A DNA stretch of 64,000 bases from Egibacteraceae bacterium (GTDB lineage Bacteria > Actinomycetota > Nitriliruptoria > Euzebyales > Egibacteraceae). Shown here one piece after another: positions 36,625-44,461 of this stretch (position 1 is its first letter; every line of letters begins with the position of its first letter). The stretch spans positions 210,037 through 274,036 of the forward strand of contig JAUJNX010000001.1 in NCBI GenBank assembly GCA_030447925.1, read 5' to 3'. The translations under genes and the position numbers were made by a program. A model generated the notes under the pieces. It searched no databases, was not told the origin of the DNA, and saw nothing but the letters and a program-made list of their open reading frames with translations.

Positions 36625-36648
36625 GAATTTCCGTGCGCGGGCAACGTT
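36624..36648 (+). promoter_or_regulatory. ECF-sigma-type promoter upstream of trxB
   Basis: GGAAT (36624-36628), a 16-base spacer, then CGTT (36645-36648), 36 bases before ATG 36685. This fits the GGAAT/CGTT class used by actinobacterial SigH/SigR and related factors on thioredoxin genes. It begins at the last base of the anti-sigma stop codon. The linked sigma gene at 34801 is the obvious candidate, but another ECF factor could use it. Confidence 0.6.
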
Positions 36649-36684
36649 GCAGGCAGGAACGACGCGCGTGAGGAGACACGGGAC

Positions 36685-37653
36685 ATGGCACAGGAGCGCC
36701 GCACGGTGCCCGCACCCGAGCAGGTGCGGGACCTGATCGTGGTCGGGTCCGGCCCCGCCGGGCTCACGGCCGCGCTCTACGCCGGGCGCGCGGACCTGCG
36801 CCCTCTCGTCATCGAGGGCCGCCGGGCGGGTGGCCAGCTGATGCAGACCACCGAGGTCGAGAACTTCCCGGGCTTCCCGGAGGGCCGCATGGGCCCGGAG
36901 CTCATGAACGACATGCGCGCGCAGGCGGAGCGCTTCGGCGCCGAGTACCTCACCGCTGACGTCGACGCCGTCGACTTCACCTCCGGGGCGCCGTTCGCCA
37001 TCGACGTCGAGGGCGAGACGCACTGGGCCCGCACGGTGATCGTGACCACCGGCGCCACGGCGCGCTGGCTGGGCCTGCCGGGCGAGGAGCGGCTGATCGG
37101 TCGCGGCCTGTCGGCCTGCGCGACCTGCGACGGCTTCTTCTTCCGCAACCGCGAGGTCGTGGTGGTCGGCGGTGGCGACTCGGCGATGGAGGAGGCCACC
37201 TTCCTGGCCAAGTTCGCCTCGCGGGTCACCATCGTGGTGCGGCGCAACGAGCTGCGCGCGTCGCGGGTGATGCAGGAACGCGCCTACAAGCACGACCGCA
37301 TCGCGTTCCGCTTCGGCACCGCCGTCACCGAGCTGCTCGGCGACGAGGTGCTGGCCGGCGTGGTCCTGCAGGACGTCGAGACCGGCGAGACCGAGGAGTT
37401 CCGCACCGACGGGCTGTTCGTCGCCATCGGGCACGACCCCGCGACCGCGCTGTTCCGCGGCCAGCTCGAGCTGGACGAGCAGGGCTACATCAAGGTCGCC
37501 GAGCCCTCGACGGCCACCAGCGTCCCCGGGGTCTTCGCCGCCGGCGACGTGGTCGACCGCCACTACCGCCAGGCCATCACCGCGGCGGGGATGGGCTGCA
37601 AGGCGGCGATCGACGTGGAGCGCAGGCTGGGCATCGACGCCGAGAACTGGTAG
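36685..37653 (+). CDS. trxB: Thioredoxin reductase
   Basis: 322 residues. FAD-binding VVGSGPAGLTAALYAG, NADPH-binding VVVGGGDSAMEEATFLAKF, redox pair SACATCDGFFF (CATC), and the C-terminal FAD motif VPGVFAAGDVVD are all present. It reduces thioredoxin with NADPH. ATG 36685 follows GAGGAG at 9 bases. trxA follows 64 bases later on the same strand, so it is the substrate gene of the same operon. Confidence 0.97.
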   Translation: MAQERRTVPAPEQVRDLIVVGSGPAGLTAALYAGRADLRPLVIEGRRAGGQLMQTTEVENFPGFPEGRMGPELMNDMRAQAERFGAEYLTADVDAVDFTSGAPFAIDVEGETHWARTVIVTTGATARWLGLPGEERLIGRGLSACATCDGFFFRNREVVVVGGGDSAMEEATFLAKFASRVTIVVRRNELRASRVMQERAYKHDRIAFRFGTAVTELLGDEVLAGVVLQDVETGETEEFRTDGLFVAIGHDPATALFRGQLELDEQGYIKVAEPSTATSVPGVFAAGDVVDRHYRQAITAAGMGCKAAIDVERRLGIDAENW

Positions 37654-37717
37654 GGAATGCCCGGGACCCCCGGGCCGTTCCACCCTGTACCTGTCGAGAC
37701 ATCTGGAGGAACCACCC

Positions 37718-38044
37718 ATGGCCAACGCCAAGGCCGTCACGGACCAGGACTGGGACACCGAGGTCCTGAAGTCCGACACGCCGGTGCTCGTGGACTTCTG
37801 GGCCGAGTGGTGCGGACCGTGCCGCATGGTCGGCCCGGTCGTCGAGGAGATCGCCGGTGAGAAGGCCGGCGCCCTGAAGGTGCTGAAGCTCAACGTCGAC
37901 GACAACCCCGACACCGCCCGCAAGTACGGGGTCATGTCCATCCCCACCCTCATGGTCTTCGGGGGTGGCGAGGAGAAGCGCCGCATCGTGGGCGCCCGCG
38001 GCAAGAGCCAGCTCCTCAGCGAGGTCGAGCCCTTCCTCGCCTAG
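37718..38044 (+). CDS. trxA: Thioredoxin
   Basis: 108 residues with the active site WAEWCGPCRM, the cis-Pro motif MSIPTLMVF and normal length. Cytoplasmic disulfide reductant regenerated by the upstream TrxB. ATG 37718 is preceded by GGAGGA. A 15-bp perfect hairpin ends the operon at 38089-38122. Confidence 0.97.
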   Translation: MANAKAVTDQDWDTEVLKSDTPVLVDFWAEWCGPCRMVGPVVEEIAGEKAGALKVLKLNVDDNPDTARKYGVMSIPTLMVFGGGEEKRRIVGARGKSQLLSEVEPFLA

Positions 38045-38088
38045 GGACGCAGCTCGAACGCCGGGCGGCGCTCGCAGCGCCTGATTCC

Positions 38089-38122
38089 GATCGGCCCCCG
38101 CGCGAGCGCGCGGGGGCCGATC
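38089..38122 (+). terminator. 15-bp perfect hairpin terminating the trx operon
   Basis: GATCGGCCCCCGCGC (38089-38103) and its exact complement (38108-38122) around GAGC, 45 bases after the trxA stop. It is the best terminator candidate in the window. Confidence 0.75.
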
Positions 38123-38176
38123 TGCGTCCCCGCCCGTCCGCACAACCGTCCCCGGGGTGGTCTCACGTGACCTGGC

Positions 38177-38182
38177 TAGACT
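38177..38182 (+). promoter_or_regulatory. -10 element of the cwlM-like gene
   Basis: TAGACT is 7 bases before GTG 38190, suggesting a leaderless transcript and deciding the start. The identical TAGACT with 7-base spacing recurs before 58719. Confidence 0.5.
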
Positions 38183-38189
38183 CGCCCGC

Positions 38190-39320
38190 GTGGTGACCGA
38201 GGAACTCCGCGCGGCGCGTGGCCGCCTGATCCGAGCCGGCGACCGGGGCGAAGCCGTGCGCGACGTCCAGGCGCGCCTCGTCCGCGTGACCGACGGCGGC
38301 ACGCCCGACCTGCCCGTCGACGGCGTGTTCGACGCGGTCACGAAGCAGGCCGTCCGCCACTTCCAGCGCAGCCGCGGGCTCGCGGCCGACGGGATCGTGG
38401 GACCGGAGACGTGGCGGGCGCTGACCGAGGCCAGCCACGGGCTGGGCGACCGCCTGCTGTGGCACGCGTCGACCATGATGCGCGGCGACGACGTCCTGGA
38501 GCTGCAGAGCCGCCTGAACCGGCTGGGCTTCGACGCCGGGCAGGAGGACGGCATGTTCGGGGCCCGGACGCGGATGGCGGTGGAGGAGTTCCAGCGCAAC
38601 GTCGGCCTCGCGGTCGACGGCGTCGGCGGGGCCGACACCATCGCCGCGCTGAAGCGGCTCCACCGCGGTCACCAGTCCGGCGGGATCGGTGCGCGGGCCC
38701 GCCAGCGCGAGGCGCTGCGCAGCCTGGCCGGTCGCGGGCTCGTCGGGACGCGCATCCTCGTGGACCCCGTGCGCGGTGGCGTCGACCCCGGTCGGACCGG
38801 TCCCGGTGGCGCCCGCGAGGTCGACATCACCTGGCAGATCGCCCGCCGCCTGACCGCGATGCTCGTCGCCCGCGGCGCAGCCGCCACCCTCACCCGCGGC
38901 CCGGTGAACGGGGGGACCGCCAGCCAGCGCGCCCGGCAGGCCAACGAGCTCGACGCCGACCTCGTGGTGTCGATCGCCACCAACGCCAACGACAACCCCG
39001 TCGCCCGCGGTGCCGCCAGCTACTACTTCGGCACCGGCGCGTTCGTGTCGGAGGCCGGGTACGAGCTGGCGCTGCGCGTCCAGCAGGCGATGGTGGCCGA
39101 CGGGTGGACCCCCGACTGCGGCGTGCACCCGGTGACCTGGACGCTGCTGCGCGAGACGCGGATGCCCGCGGTGGTCGTGGAGCCCGGGTTCCTGACGTCG
39201 CCGGAGGACGAGGCGATGCTGAACGCGCCCGACCGTCAGGACCGGCTCGCCGCGGCGCTGGCGCGGGGGATCGCGCAGTTCCTCGCGGCCCCGGCGGAGG
39301 ACCTGCTGGCCGTCAGCTGA
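38190..39320 (+). CDS. cwlM: CwlM-like protein: peptidoglycan-binding domains plus degenerate amidase
   Basis: 376 residues. Two peptidoglycan-binding repeats (DRGEAVRDVQARLVRV...DGVFDAVTKQAVRHFQRSRGLAADGIVGPETW and DDVLELQSRLNRLGFDAGQEDGMFGARTRMAVEEFQ) precede an Amidase_3 fold. Two zinc His sites of active enzymes are replaced: the expected DPGHGG reads DPVRGG and the expected SIHANA reads SIATNAN. Glu in VVVEPGFL remains. There is no signal peptide. Mycobacterial CwlM (Rv3915, same position) is a cytoplasmic regulator of MurA rather than a hydrolase, and this sequence fits that role. The frame is open to GTG 38157, but TAGACT at 38177 supports GTG 38190. Confidence 0.86.
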   Translation: MVTEELRAARGRLIRAGDRGEAVRDVQARLVRVTDGGTPDLPVDGVFDAVTKQAVRHFQRSRGLAADGIVGPETWRALTEASHGLGDRLLWHASTMMRGDDVLELQSRLNRLGFDAGQEDGMFGARTRMAVEEFQRNVGLAVDGVGGADTIAALKRLHRGHQSGGIGARARQREALRSLAGRGLVGTRILVDPVRGGVDPGRTGPGGAREVDITWQIARRLTAMLVARGAAATLTRGPVNGGTASQRARQANELDADLVVSIATNANDNPVARGAASYYFGTGAFVSEAGYELALRVQQAMVADGWTPDCGVHPVTWTLLRETRMPAVVVEPGFLTSPEDEAMLNAPDRQDRLAAALARGIAQFLAAPAEDLLAVS

Positions 39321-40014
39321 GCAGCGGCTCGTCCGCGCCGGCGGGGACCTCGACGGCCGCGCGGGCGGGTGCGGGGACCGGTGCCCGCTCGCGGCGGCTG
39401 AGCGCGGCGACGACGCCCTCCAGCGCGTGGCCCACCGACTCCTGCCAGCGCACCGTCTGGCGCAGGTCCAGCCGCAGCAGGGGGAACTCGTCGTGGTCCT
39501 GGCGCAGCCGGAACCCGCGCTCCAGCAGGAAGCCCTCGGGCAGGACGCACCGGCCCCGCAGCGCCGCCTCCTCGGCGGGGGAGGCGCCCCCGAGGCGGTC
39601 GCCGTAGCACTCCAGGGCCCGCGCCCCGCGCCGGTGGGTCTCGCGCAGCACGCTCTGGAGCAGGACGGTCGCCAGACCCGCGTGCCGGTAGGCGGGGTCG
39701 ACCCAGGCGGTGGCGAGCAGCAGCGCGTCGTCGGACGGCGGGGGCCCCAGCCGGCGGGCGCGCGGGAAGTGGTCGCGCGGGGCGAACAGCGCGTAGGCGA
39801 CGAGGTGGTCGTCGACGAAGACGCCCTTGCCGGGCGGGCCCCACTCCAGCTGGGTGGCCTGCCACCAGGCCTCTTTCGCCACCTCCGCGACCCGCGGGTC
39901 GCCGGTCGCGCCGCCGCGGCGGCCGTCGCGCGACTCCCAGAAGACGCAGGAACGGCACGGCGACGGCAGTTCGTGCAGGGTGGCGAGGCTGAGGTCGACG
40001 ACCCGGCGGCTCAC
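39313..40014 (-). CDS. GNAT-like acetyltransferase (Rv3916c type)
   Basis: 233 residues. MSRRVVDLSLATLHELPSPCRSCVFWE, with its Cys pair, is the conserved start of the actinobacterial protein found between cwlM and parB. The acetyl-CoA region reads LLLATAWVDPAYRHAGLATVLLQSVLRET, and ALECYGDR follows. Substrate unknown. GTG 40014 overlaps the stop of a small upstream gene (GTGA). It converges on cwlM with an 8-bp overlap. Confidence 0.8.
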   Translation of the reverse strand: MSRRVVDLSLATLHELPSPCRSCVFWESRDGRRGGATGDPRVAEVAKEAWWQATQLEWGPPGKGVFVDDHLVAYALFAPRDHFPRARRLGPPPSDDALLLATAWVDPAYRHAGLATVLLQSVLRETHRRGARALECYGDRLGGASPAEEAALRGRCVLPEGFLLERGFRLRQDHDEFPLLRLDLRQTVRWQESVGHALEGVVAALSRRERAPVPAPARAAVEVPAGADEPLLS

Positions 40015-40190
40015 GGTGCGCCCTCGCGCCGCGTGACGGCGATGATCACGGTGCCGCCCGCCGCGCCCAGCAGGACGCCGAGCACCATCCGCAGCAGGGG
40101 GTGCGGACCGATCGGGTCGTGGGCCGGCGCGGTCTCCGCGATGTCGCGCGGGCGCCGAGGTGCAGCCCGGACCGCACGTGCCTGCGCCAT
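40011..40190 (-). CDS. Small membrane protein coupled to the GNAT gene
   Basis: 59 residues: basic N-terminus MAQARAVRAAPRRPRD, one membrane helix (LLRMVLGVLLGAAGGTVIIAVT) and RREGAP. ATG 40190 has GGGAGGGG 5 bases upstream, and its TGA forms GTGA with the next gene's start, so both are translated from one message. No family recognised; it may anchor or regulate the acetyltransferase. Confidence 0.65.
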   Translation of the reverse strand: MAQARAVRAAPRRPRDIAETAPAHDPIGPHPLLRMVLGVLLGAAGGTVIIAVTRREGAP

Positions 40191-40264
40191 CCGACCCCTC
40201 CCGACCTGCCGCTGCCGCCGCCAAGTCTAGCCCGGCCCCATCCGACCCTTCGGGGGGACAGGTG

Positions 40265-40270
40265 TACCCT
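40265..40270 (+). promoter_or_regulatory. -10 element of the aminotransferase gene
   Basis: TACCCT (extended by TG upstream) lies 5 bases before ATG 40276, and no Shine-Dalgarno sequence is present; probable leaderless or near-leaderless start. Confidence 0.4.
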
Positions 40271-40275
40271 GCCGC

Positions 40276-41571
40276 ATGCCGTCGATCGAGCTGGATCCCA
40301 ACCTCTCGCGGTACTCGCAGCGCACGCGGGGCATGAAGGCGTCGGAGATCCGCGCCCTGTTCGCCGTCGCCACGCGGCCGGAGATCGTGTCGCTGGCCGG
40401 CGGGATGCCCTACACGGCCGCCCTGGACTACGCCGCCGTCGATGAGGTCACGACCGGGGTGATCCGCGACCACGGCCCCATCGCGCTGCAGTACGGCAGC
40501 GGCCAGGGCCTCCCCGCGCTCCGCGAGCGGCTCGTGGAGGTCATGGCCGCCGAGGGCGTACGCGCGACCGGCGACGACCTGGTCGTGACCACGGGCGGGC
40601 AGCAGGCGCTGGACCTGATCGCCAAGCTGTTCTGCGACCCCGGCGACATCGTGCTGGCGGAGGGGCCGTCCTACGTGGGGGCCCTGGGCGCGTTCGCCTC
40701 CTACGAGGCCGAGGTGCGCCACGTCGAGATGGACGGCGAGGGCCTCCTGCCGGCCGCGCTGGAGGACCAGCTCACCCGCCTCGACGCGGAGGGGCGGCGG
40801 GCCAAGTTCCTCTACACCGTCCCCAACCACCAGAACCCCGGCGGCGTCTCGCTGTCCCTGGAGCGCCGCCACGAGGTCCTGGCCGTCGCCCAGCGCCACG
40901 ACCTGCTCGTCGTCGAGGACAACCCCTACGGGCTGCTGGACTTCAAGGGCGAGACGCGGCCCGCGCTGCGCGCGCTGGACCCCGACCGGGTGCTGTACGT
41001 CGGCACGCTGTCGAAGATCTTCTCGCCCGGCATCCGCGTCGGCTGGGTCGCGGCGCCGGAGTCGATCCGGGACAAGCTGGTCCAGCTCAAGGAGGGCGCG
41101 GACCTCTGCCAGTCCAACCTGACGCAGTTCATCGCCGAGCGCTGGCTGGGGACCCAGCCGTGGCTGCGCCAGGTCGACGAGTACCGGCGCGTCTACCGCG
41201 AGCGCTGCGAGGCGCTGCTCACCGAGCTGTCGGCGGAGCTGCCCGCGGGCTGCTCGTGGACCGACCCGACGGGCGGTTTCTTCGTGTGGCTCACGCTCCC
41301 GGAGGGCCTCGACTCGGGTGAGCTGCTCGCCAAGGCGATCAGCGCGCGGGTCGCCTACGTGCCGGGACGGGGGTTCTTCGCCGACGGGAACGGCTCGCGG
41401 CACCTGCGCCTGTCCTTCTGCTTCCCCCAGCCGGACGAGATCCGCGAGGGCGTGCGCCGCCTGGCCGAGGTCCTGCACGCGGAGGTCGAGCTGGTGCGGG
41501 CCCTGTACGGCGGGCGCGAGCAGGACCGCGGGGCCGCGGGCACGCCGCTGCCGCTGCACCGGGAGCGGTGA
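40276..41571 (+). CDS. PLP-dependent aminotransferase (class I/II, MocR/LysN-like)
   Basis: 431 residues. Fold type I aminotransferase: VSLAGGMPYTAAL start, LQYGSGQGLPALRERL, TGGQQALDLIAKLF, VPNHQNPGG, VEDNPYGLL and the PLP lysine in GTLSKIFSPGIRVGW. The pattern is that of 2-aminoadipate or aromatic/branched-chain aminotransferases. It overlaps the Ddl-like gene (TGATG), so the two probably share a pathway, perhaps supplying an amino acid for the ligase; that link is inference. Confidence 0.85.
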   Translation: MPSIELDPNLSRYSQRTRGMKASEIRALFAVATRPEIVSLAGGMPYTAALDYAAVDEVTTGVIRDHGPIALQYGSGQGLPALRERLVEVMAAEGVRATGDDLVVTTGGQQALDLIAKLFCDPGDIVLAEGPSYVGALGAFASYEAEVRHVEMDGEGLLPAALEDQLTRLDAEGRRAKFLYTVPNHQNPGGVSLSLERRHEVLAVAQRHDLLVVEDNPYGLLDFKGETRPALRALDPDRVLYVGTLSKIFSPGIRVGWVAAPESIRDKLVQLKEGADLCQSNLTQFIAERWLGTQPWLRQVDEYRRVYRERCEALLTELSAELPAGCSWTDPTGGFFVWLTLPEGLDSGELLAKAISARVAYVPGRGFFADGNGSRHLRLSFCFPQPDEIREGVRRLAEVLHAEVELVRALYGGREQDRGAAGTPLPLHRER

Positions 41572-42515
41572 TGAGCGTCTCGGTCGCCGTGCTGGCGGGC
41601 GGCTTGTCCCTGGAGCGCGACGTCAGCCTGCGGTCGGGCCGGCGGGTGGCGGAGGCGCTGGCCAGCCGCGGCCACCGCGTCACCCGCCTGGACCTGGACG
41701 ACGGCCTCGTCACCGCGGTGGCCACGGGCGACTTCGACGTCGCCTACCTCGCCCTGCACGGCAAGGCGGGGGAGGACGGCACGATCCAGGGACTGCTGGA
41801 CGTCCTGGGCCTGGCCTACACCGGACCGGACGCCGTCGCGTCGGCCCTCGCGTGGGACAAGGCGGTCTTCAAGGGCCTCGCCCGGCGAGAGGGGCTGGCG
41901 ACTCCCGACTGGATCGCGGTGTCCTCCGACGCCGTGCGCAACATGGGCGCCGGCCAGACCCTGGACCGCGTGGTCGCGCGGCTCGGGCTCCCGCTGGTGG
42001 TCAAGCCGTCGCAGGGCGGGGCGGCGATGGGCGTCCGCGTCCTGCACGCCGCCGCCGAGCTGGGTCCCGCCCTGATGACCGGCTTCAGCTACCACGACCA
42101 CGTGGTGGTCGAGCGCTTCGTCGCGGGCACGGAGATCGCCGTGTCGATCCTGGACCACGAGCCGTTGCCGGCGGTCGAGATCGTGCCGCGGGACGGGGCG
42201 GCCTACGACTTCGCCGCCCGCTACACCCACGGGGCGACCGACTTCTACGTCCCGGCCCGGCTCGGCGACGCGGTCCTGGCCCGCGCCCAGGACCTGGCGC
42301 TGCGCGCCTACGACCTGGCGGGCTGCCGCCACGTCGCGCGGGTGGACATGATCGTGGACACCGACGGGCAGCCGTGGCTGCTGGAGCTCGATACCTGTCC
42401 GGGCATGACGGAGACGTCCCTGCTGCCGGTGGCGGCGAACTCGGCCGGCCTCGCCTTCCCGGATCTCGTGGACCGGATCGTGCGGCTGGCCGTCACCGCC
42501 CACGCCCCCGTCTGA
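41571..42515 (+). CDS. D-alanine--D-alanine ligase-like ATP-grasp enzyme
   Basis: 314 residues. HGKAGEDGTIQGLLDVLGLAYTGPDAVASALAWDK, VVKPSQGGAAMGV and ELDTCPGMTETSLLPVAA follow the Ddl pattern. One difference: the Asn of the usual NTxPG (a Mg2+ ligand) is Asp here. It may make D-Ala-D-Ala for peptidoglycan or join other amino acids. ATG 41571 is chosen for GGGAG at 5 bases; GTG 41568 is one codon earlier. It ends one base before parB's stop codon on the opposite strand. Whether this is the cell's main Ddl cannot be told from the window. Confidence 0.82.
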   Translation: MSVSVAVLAGGLSLERDVSLRSGRRVAEALASRGHRVTRLDLDDGLVTAVATGDFDVAYLALHGKAGEDGTIQGLLDVLGLAYTGPDAVASALAWDKAVFKGLARREGLATPDWIAVSSDAVRNMGAGQTLDRVVARLGLPLVVKPSQGGAAMGVRVLHAAAELGPALMTGFSYHDHVVVERFVAGTEIAVSILDHEPLPAVEIVPRDGAAYDFAARYTHGATDFYVPARLGDAVLARAQDLALRAYDLAGCRHVARVDMIVDTDGQPWLLELDTCPGMTETSLLPVAANSAGLAFPDLVDRIVRLAVTAHAPV

Positions 42516-42516
42516 C

Positions 42517-43428
42517 CTACTCCTGGACCAGCTCCATCCCGGAGCCCTTGCCGAGGATGTCCAGCAGGCGGTCGAGGTCCTCCTGCCCGGCGTAGTCGAT
42601 GACCAGCTTGCCGCGCCGCGGCGTCCCCTTGATCTGCACCTTGGTGGCCAGCGCCTCGCTCACGCGCCGCTCGAGGCCCAGGAAGGCGCCGCGCTTAGGC
42701 GTCCCGGGCGCCGCGGGCTCCTCGTCGGCGGGGGCCGCCCCGTTGCCGTTCCCGTCGTGGTGGCCCAGGGCCACGACATCGCGAACCAGGTCCTCGGTGG
42801 CGCGCACCGACAACTCCTCGGCGACGACACGCTCGGCGAGCCGCTCCTGGAGGGCGGGGTCGTCGACGCCGAGCAGGGCCCGGGCGTGCCCCGCGGTCAG
42901 CGCCCCGCCCAGCACCTGGTGCTGGACGGCCAGCGGCAGGCCCAGGAGGCGGAGGGCGTTGGAGATGGCCGACCGCGACTTGCCCAGCCGTGCCGCGAGC
43001 GCCTCATGGGTCATGCCGAAGTCGCCCAGGAGCTGGTCGTAGGCGGCTGCCTCCTCCAGCGGGTTGAGGTTCGCCCGGTGGATGTTCTCCACCAGCGCCT
43101 CGGTCAGGAGCTGATCGTCCGCCGTCTGGCGGACGACCGCCGGCACCCGCTCCATGCCGGCGAGACGGGCGGCGCGGAAGCGCCGCTCGCCCGCGATGAT
43201 CTCGTAGCGGCCATCGCTGCGAGGCCGGACCAGGATCGGCTGGAGCATGCCGACCTGGCTGAGCGACCGCGCGAGCTCGTCGAGCGCCTCGTGGTCGAAG
43301 TCCGTCCTCGGCTGGCGGGGGTTGGGCACCAGCGCGGCGAGATCGAGGGTCAGCAGACCGCTCTCACCGGGACCCGCGGAGGGGATGAGGGCGCCGAGCC
43401 CTCTCCCCAGGCCACCTGGGCGACTCAT
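42517..43428 (-). CDS. parB: Chromosome partitioning protein ParB
   Basis: 303 residues. N-terminal GLGRGLGALIP, the CTP-binding boxes (RSLSQVGMLQPILVRP, IIAGERRFRAARLAGMERVPAVVR, LVENIHRANLNPLEEAAAYDQLL), the parS-reading helix-turn-helix (GMTHEALAARLGKSRSAISNALRLLGLP), a GNGNG linker, and a C-terminal dimerisation helix are present. It loads on parS and slides as a CTP clamp to organise the origin. Two parS copies are in the window (44233, 53015). ATG 43428 overlaps the parA stop (ATGA). Confidence 0.97.
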   Translation of the reverse strand: MSRPGGLGRGLGALIPSAGPGESGLLTLDLAALVPNPRQPRTDFDHEALDELARSLSQVGMLQPILVRPRSDGRYEIIAGERRFRAARLAGMERVPAVVRQTADDQLLTEALVENIHRANLNPLEEAAAYDQLLGDFGMTHEALAARLGKSRSAISNALRLLGLPLAVQHQVLGGALTAGHARALLGVDDPALQERLAERVVAEELSVRATEDLVRDVVALGHHDGNGNGAAPADEEPAAPGTPKRGAFLGLERRVSEALATKVQIKGTPRRGKLVIDYAGQEDLDRLLDILGKGSGMELVQE

Positions 43429-44456
43429 GGACGTGCTCCTTCACGGACGCGGGCGGGCGTCGGGGCCGGGGTGATGCGGTCGATCACCTCGAGGGCCAGG
43501 TTCCGGTAGGCCATGGCACCCCGCGACGCGGGGTCGAACACCGTGATCGGCTGGCCGAAGCCCGGCGCCTCCGCCAGGCGGACCGACCGCGGGATGCGGG
43601 TGGCGAACACCAGGTCGCCGAAGTGTGTTCGCACCTCGTCCACGACCTGCTGGCTCAGTCGCGTCCGAGCGTCGAGCATGGTCAGGACGAAGCCCACGAT
43701 CTCCAGCTCGGGGTTCAGCTGCGCGCGGATGAGGTCGGTGTTGCGCCGCAGCGCCCCCAGCCCCTCGAGCGCGAAGTACTCGCACTGGATGGGGACGACC
43801 ACGCCGTCCCCTGCGGACAGGGCGTTGACCGTGAGCAGCCCGAGGCTGGGTGGGCAGTCGATGATGATGACGTCGAACTCGGGCAGCAGCGGTTCGAGCG
43901 CGTGGCGCAGCCGGCGCTCGCGGTTGAAGGCGGCGACCAGTTCGATCTCGGCCCCCGCCAGGTCGATGGTCGCCGGGATCGCCCACAGGTTCTGGAACGC
44001 CGTCGGTACCACGGCCTCACGGACGTCCGCTCCGTCGACCAGCACCTCATAGATCGTCGGGCCGTCGACCTGCGCCCGGAGCCCGACACCCGAACTGGCG
44101 TTCCCCTGGGGGTCGAGGTCCAGGAGGAGGACCTTGCGCCCCTCCTCGGATAACGCCGCGGCCAGGCTGACCGCGGTGGTCGTCTTGCCCACCCCGCCCT
44201 TCTGGTTGGCCACGACGAGCACCCGCGCCAAACGTTCCACGTGAAACCCCCCGGGCGGGGGAGGGGCGTGGAGGATAACGGGAGGGATCGGGATGTCTGC
44301 CTCGTCGGGGCCCCGAGCGGGACCTCGGGATCCGGGCCACGATGCTGTCGACGCATCGGGGACCGGGGAGGCCTCTGCGGCATCGGGGACCGCCTGCTGG
44401 GCCGGTTCTGGCCGCGCCCAGTAGCGGTACCAGACGTCCGCGCCGCGCGCGCTCAC
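43425..44456 (-). CDS. parA: Chromosome partitioning ATPase ParA
   Basis: 343 residues. Deviant Walker A (VVANQKGGVGKTTTAVSL), LLLDLDPQGNASSG, IIIDCPPSLGLLTVNAL and VLTMLDARTRLSQQV. It drives origin segregation with ParB. I place the start at GTG 44456 because AGGAGG lies 9 bases upstream in the last codons of rsmG; this adds a 72-residue Pro-rich N-terminal tail like that of mycobacterial ParA. GTG 44240, inside the parS sequence, would give a minimal ParA. The parS at 44233-44248 is then within the coding region and reads GFHVER. Confidence 0.93.
   Translation of the reverse strand: MSARGADVWYRYWARPEPAQQAVPDAAEASPVPDASTASWPGSRGPARGPDEADIPIPPVILHAPPPPGGFHVERLARVLVVANQKGGVGKTTTAVSLAAALSEEGRKVLLLDLDPQGNASSGVGLRAQVDGPTIYEVLVDGADVREAVVPTAFQNLWAIPATIDLAGAEIELVAAFNRERRLRHALEPLLPEFDVIIIDCPPSLGLLTVNALSAGDGVVVPIQCEYFALEGLGALRRNTDLIRAQLNPELEIVGFVLTMLDARTRLSQQVVDEVRTHFGDLVFATRIPRSVRLAEAPGFGQPITVFDPASRGAMAYRNLALEVIDRITPAPTPARVREGARP
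44233..44248 (-). promoter_or_regulatory. parS: parS site inside parA
   Basis: On the minus strand this contains GTTTCACGTGGAAC, the 14-base core shared exactly with the parS at 53015 and one base from the palindromic consensus GTTTCACGTGAAAC. ParB binding here could both seed segregation and autoregulate parAB. Confidence 0.85.
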
Positions 44457-44461
44457 CGTGG

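Noticed and set aside
38162-38176. CACGTG at 38165 as a third parS
   Set aside because: Only the central six bases match; flanks (TCTCACGTGACC) differ from the GTTTCACGTGGAAC core.
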